From: DASWRT01 sp036403035
GTDB taxonomy: Bacteria; Pseudomonadota; Alphaproteobacteria; ATCC43930; CGMCC-115725
Direction of reading: 5' to 3'
Assembly: GCA_036403035.1 (NCBI GenBank)
Contig: DASWRT010000365.1
Span: forward strand, 1 to 24,608
Length of the DNA stretch: 24,608 nucleotides
The position numbers were made by a program, and so were the translations under genes. Below, piece after piece: positions 23,601 to 24,608 of this stretch. Under the pieces are notes generated by a model. That model did not search any database. It worked only from the letters and a program-made list of their open reading frames with translations, and was not told the DNA's origin. Numbering within the stretch: position 1 is the stretch's first letter; the number at the start of each line of letters is the position of its first letter.

Positions 23601-24608
23601 AGCGGAGCGCCTCGACCGGATCGAGCCGCGCCGCCCGCCAGGACGGGTAGAGCGTGGCGAGGAAGGAGAGCGCGAGCGCCATGACCACCACGACCGCGAC
23701 CTCGGTCGGGTCGACCTTCGCCGGAAGCTGGCTGAGGAAGTAGATCGTCGGATCGAAGAGCTGCGTCCCGGTGAGGTGCTGGAGCACCTGCCGGATCGAC
23801 TCGATGTTCGCCGCGAACCCCAGGCCGAGGAAGAAGCCGGCGATCGTGCCGACGACGCCGATGCTGGCGCCGCTCAGCATGAAGATGCGCAGGATCATGC
23901 CCCTGGTCGCGCCCATCGTGCGCAGGATCGCGATGTCCCGCCCCTTATCCTTCACCAGCATGATCATGCTGGAGATGATGTTGAACGCGGCGACGACGAT
24001 GATCAGCGTCAGGATCAGGAACATGACGTTCCGCTCGACCTGGATCGCGTTGAAGAAGCTGGAGTTCGCCTGCTGCCAGTCGAAGATCCGGCCTTCCTTG
24101 CCGACGATCCTGGCGATCCCCTGCATCTCGGACTGGACGTTGTCGGGATCGTGGACGAACACTTCGAGCGTCGTCACCGCGTCCGGCACGCGGAAGAAGA
24201 GCTGCGCCGCCGGGAGCGACATGAAGACGAAGCCGCTGTCGTACTCGGACATGCCGAGGTTAAACAGCGCCGCCACCTTGTAGTTCTTGATCCGCGGCAC
24301 GGTGCCGAACGGCGTCGCGTTGCCCTGCGGCGAGATCAGCGTGATCTCGTCGCCCGGCGACACCCGCAGCTTCAGCGCCATCCGCGTCCCGATCACGACG
24401 CTGTCCTCGTCGAGCTTGTCGAGCGAGCCTTCGAGGATGTGCGAGCCGATCACCGAATGGTCGCGCAGATCCTCGACACGCTGGCCGCGCACGACGGCGC
24501 CGGAGGCGACGTTGTTCACCGTCGCCATCACCTGTCCCTCGACCTGCGGGATCACCGCGGTGACGCCGGGCACGCCGCGGATCTTGCCGGCGAGCGCGTC
24601 GAAGTCCG
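23593..24608 (-). CDS. lolC: Lipoprotein-releasing permease LolC/LolE (C-terminal part, N-terminus outside window)
   Basis: The frame is open through the right edge: before the GTG at 24573 it continues as DFDALAGKIRG, so the gene is cut by the window rather than starting there. About 338 residues are visible. The MacB-like periplasmic domain comes first (PGVTAVIPQVEGQVMAT through about 165 residues), then an FtsX-type membrane core. Three C-terminal helices are evident (FLILTLIIVVAAFNIISSMI; the ASIGVVGTIAGFFLGLGF segment; VVVVMALALSFLATLYP), with the coupling segment DIAILRTMGATRG between the first two. It ends in DPVEALRYE, the usual family C-terminus. LolC and LolE cannot be told apart here; alphaproteobacteria often have a single permease. 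It couples to lolD by overlap. Confidence 0.92.
   Translation of the reverse strand, partial: DFDALAGKIRGVPGVTAVIPQVEGQVMATVNNVASGAVVRGQRVEDLRDHSVIGSHILEGSLDKLDEDSVVIGTRMALKLRVSPGDEITLISPQGNATPFGTVPRIKNYKVAALFNLGMSEYDSGFVFMSLPAAQLFFRVPDAVTTLEVFVHDPDNVQSEMQGIARIVGKEGRIFDWQQANSSFFNAIQVERNVMFLILTLIIVVAAFNIISSMIMLVKDKGRDIAILRTMGATRGMILRIFMLSGASIGVVGTIAGFFLGLGFAANIESIRQVLQHLTGTQLFDPTIYFLSQLPAKVDPTEVAVVVVMALALSFLATLYPSWRAARLDPVEALRYE

Overview
The window is high-GC bacterial chromosome. Its gene order, rpsB-tsf-pyrH-frr-uppS-cdsA-dxr-rseP-bamA-ompH/skp-lpxD-fabZ-lpxA-lpxI-lpxB, is typical of Alphaproteobacteria. LpxI in place of LpxH also fits that class. A Rhodospirillales-like organism is my best guess, but this rests on gene order only. 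I see no tRNA, rRNA, CRISPR array, insertion sequence or phage gene.

Region 1 (1-~15,360, almost all on the minus strand) is a housekeeping cluster. It runs from translation (S2, EF-Ts, UMP kinase, ribosome recycling factor) through lipid carrier, phospholipid and isoprenoid precursors (UppS, CdsA, Dxr) and site-2 proteolysis (RseP) to outer-membrane assembly (BamA, OmpH/Skp) and lipid A synthesis (LpxD, FabZ, LpxA, LpxI, LpxB). It ends in a glyoxalase I gene. From pyrH down the genes overlap or lie only a few bases apart, so they probably share transcripts. The only sizeable gaps are rpsB-tsf, which holds a terminator-like attenuator, and tsf-pyrH, which holds a strong hairpin without a U-tract. 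At the far left edge a convergent plus-strand reading frame ends in a hydrophobic helix, and a bidirectional hairpin separates it from gloA.

Region 2 (15,360-18,860, minus strand) is dnaE, the replicative DNA polymerase III alpha subunit, upstream of rpsB.

Region 3 (about 18,861-22,870) is a four-gene accessory block between lolD and dnaE, two genes that are commonly adjacent in Alphaproteobacteria. It holds a secreted Sel1-repeat protein (plus), a non-haem chloroperoxidase-type alpha/beta hydrolase broken by a frameshift and an in-frame stop (minus), a quinone-oxidoreductase-like MDR enzyme (minus) and a divergent LysR-type regulator (plus). The 120-bp regulator/oxidoreductase divergent region carries two perfect inverted repeats, which are good operator candidates.

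Region 4 (22,875-24,608, minus strand) is lolD and the C-terminal part of a lolC/E permease gene, the lipoprotein-export ABC transporter. The permease runs off the window.

Most of the window is ordinary core genome. I found no convincing undescribed system. The points that deserve a second look are the accessory block, its decayed hydrolase and paired operator-like dyads, and the hairpins in the rpsB-tsf-pyrH spacers.
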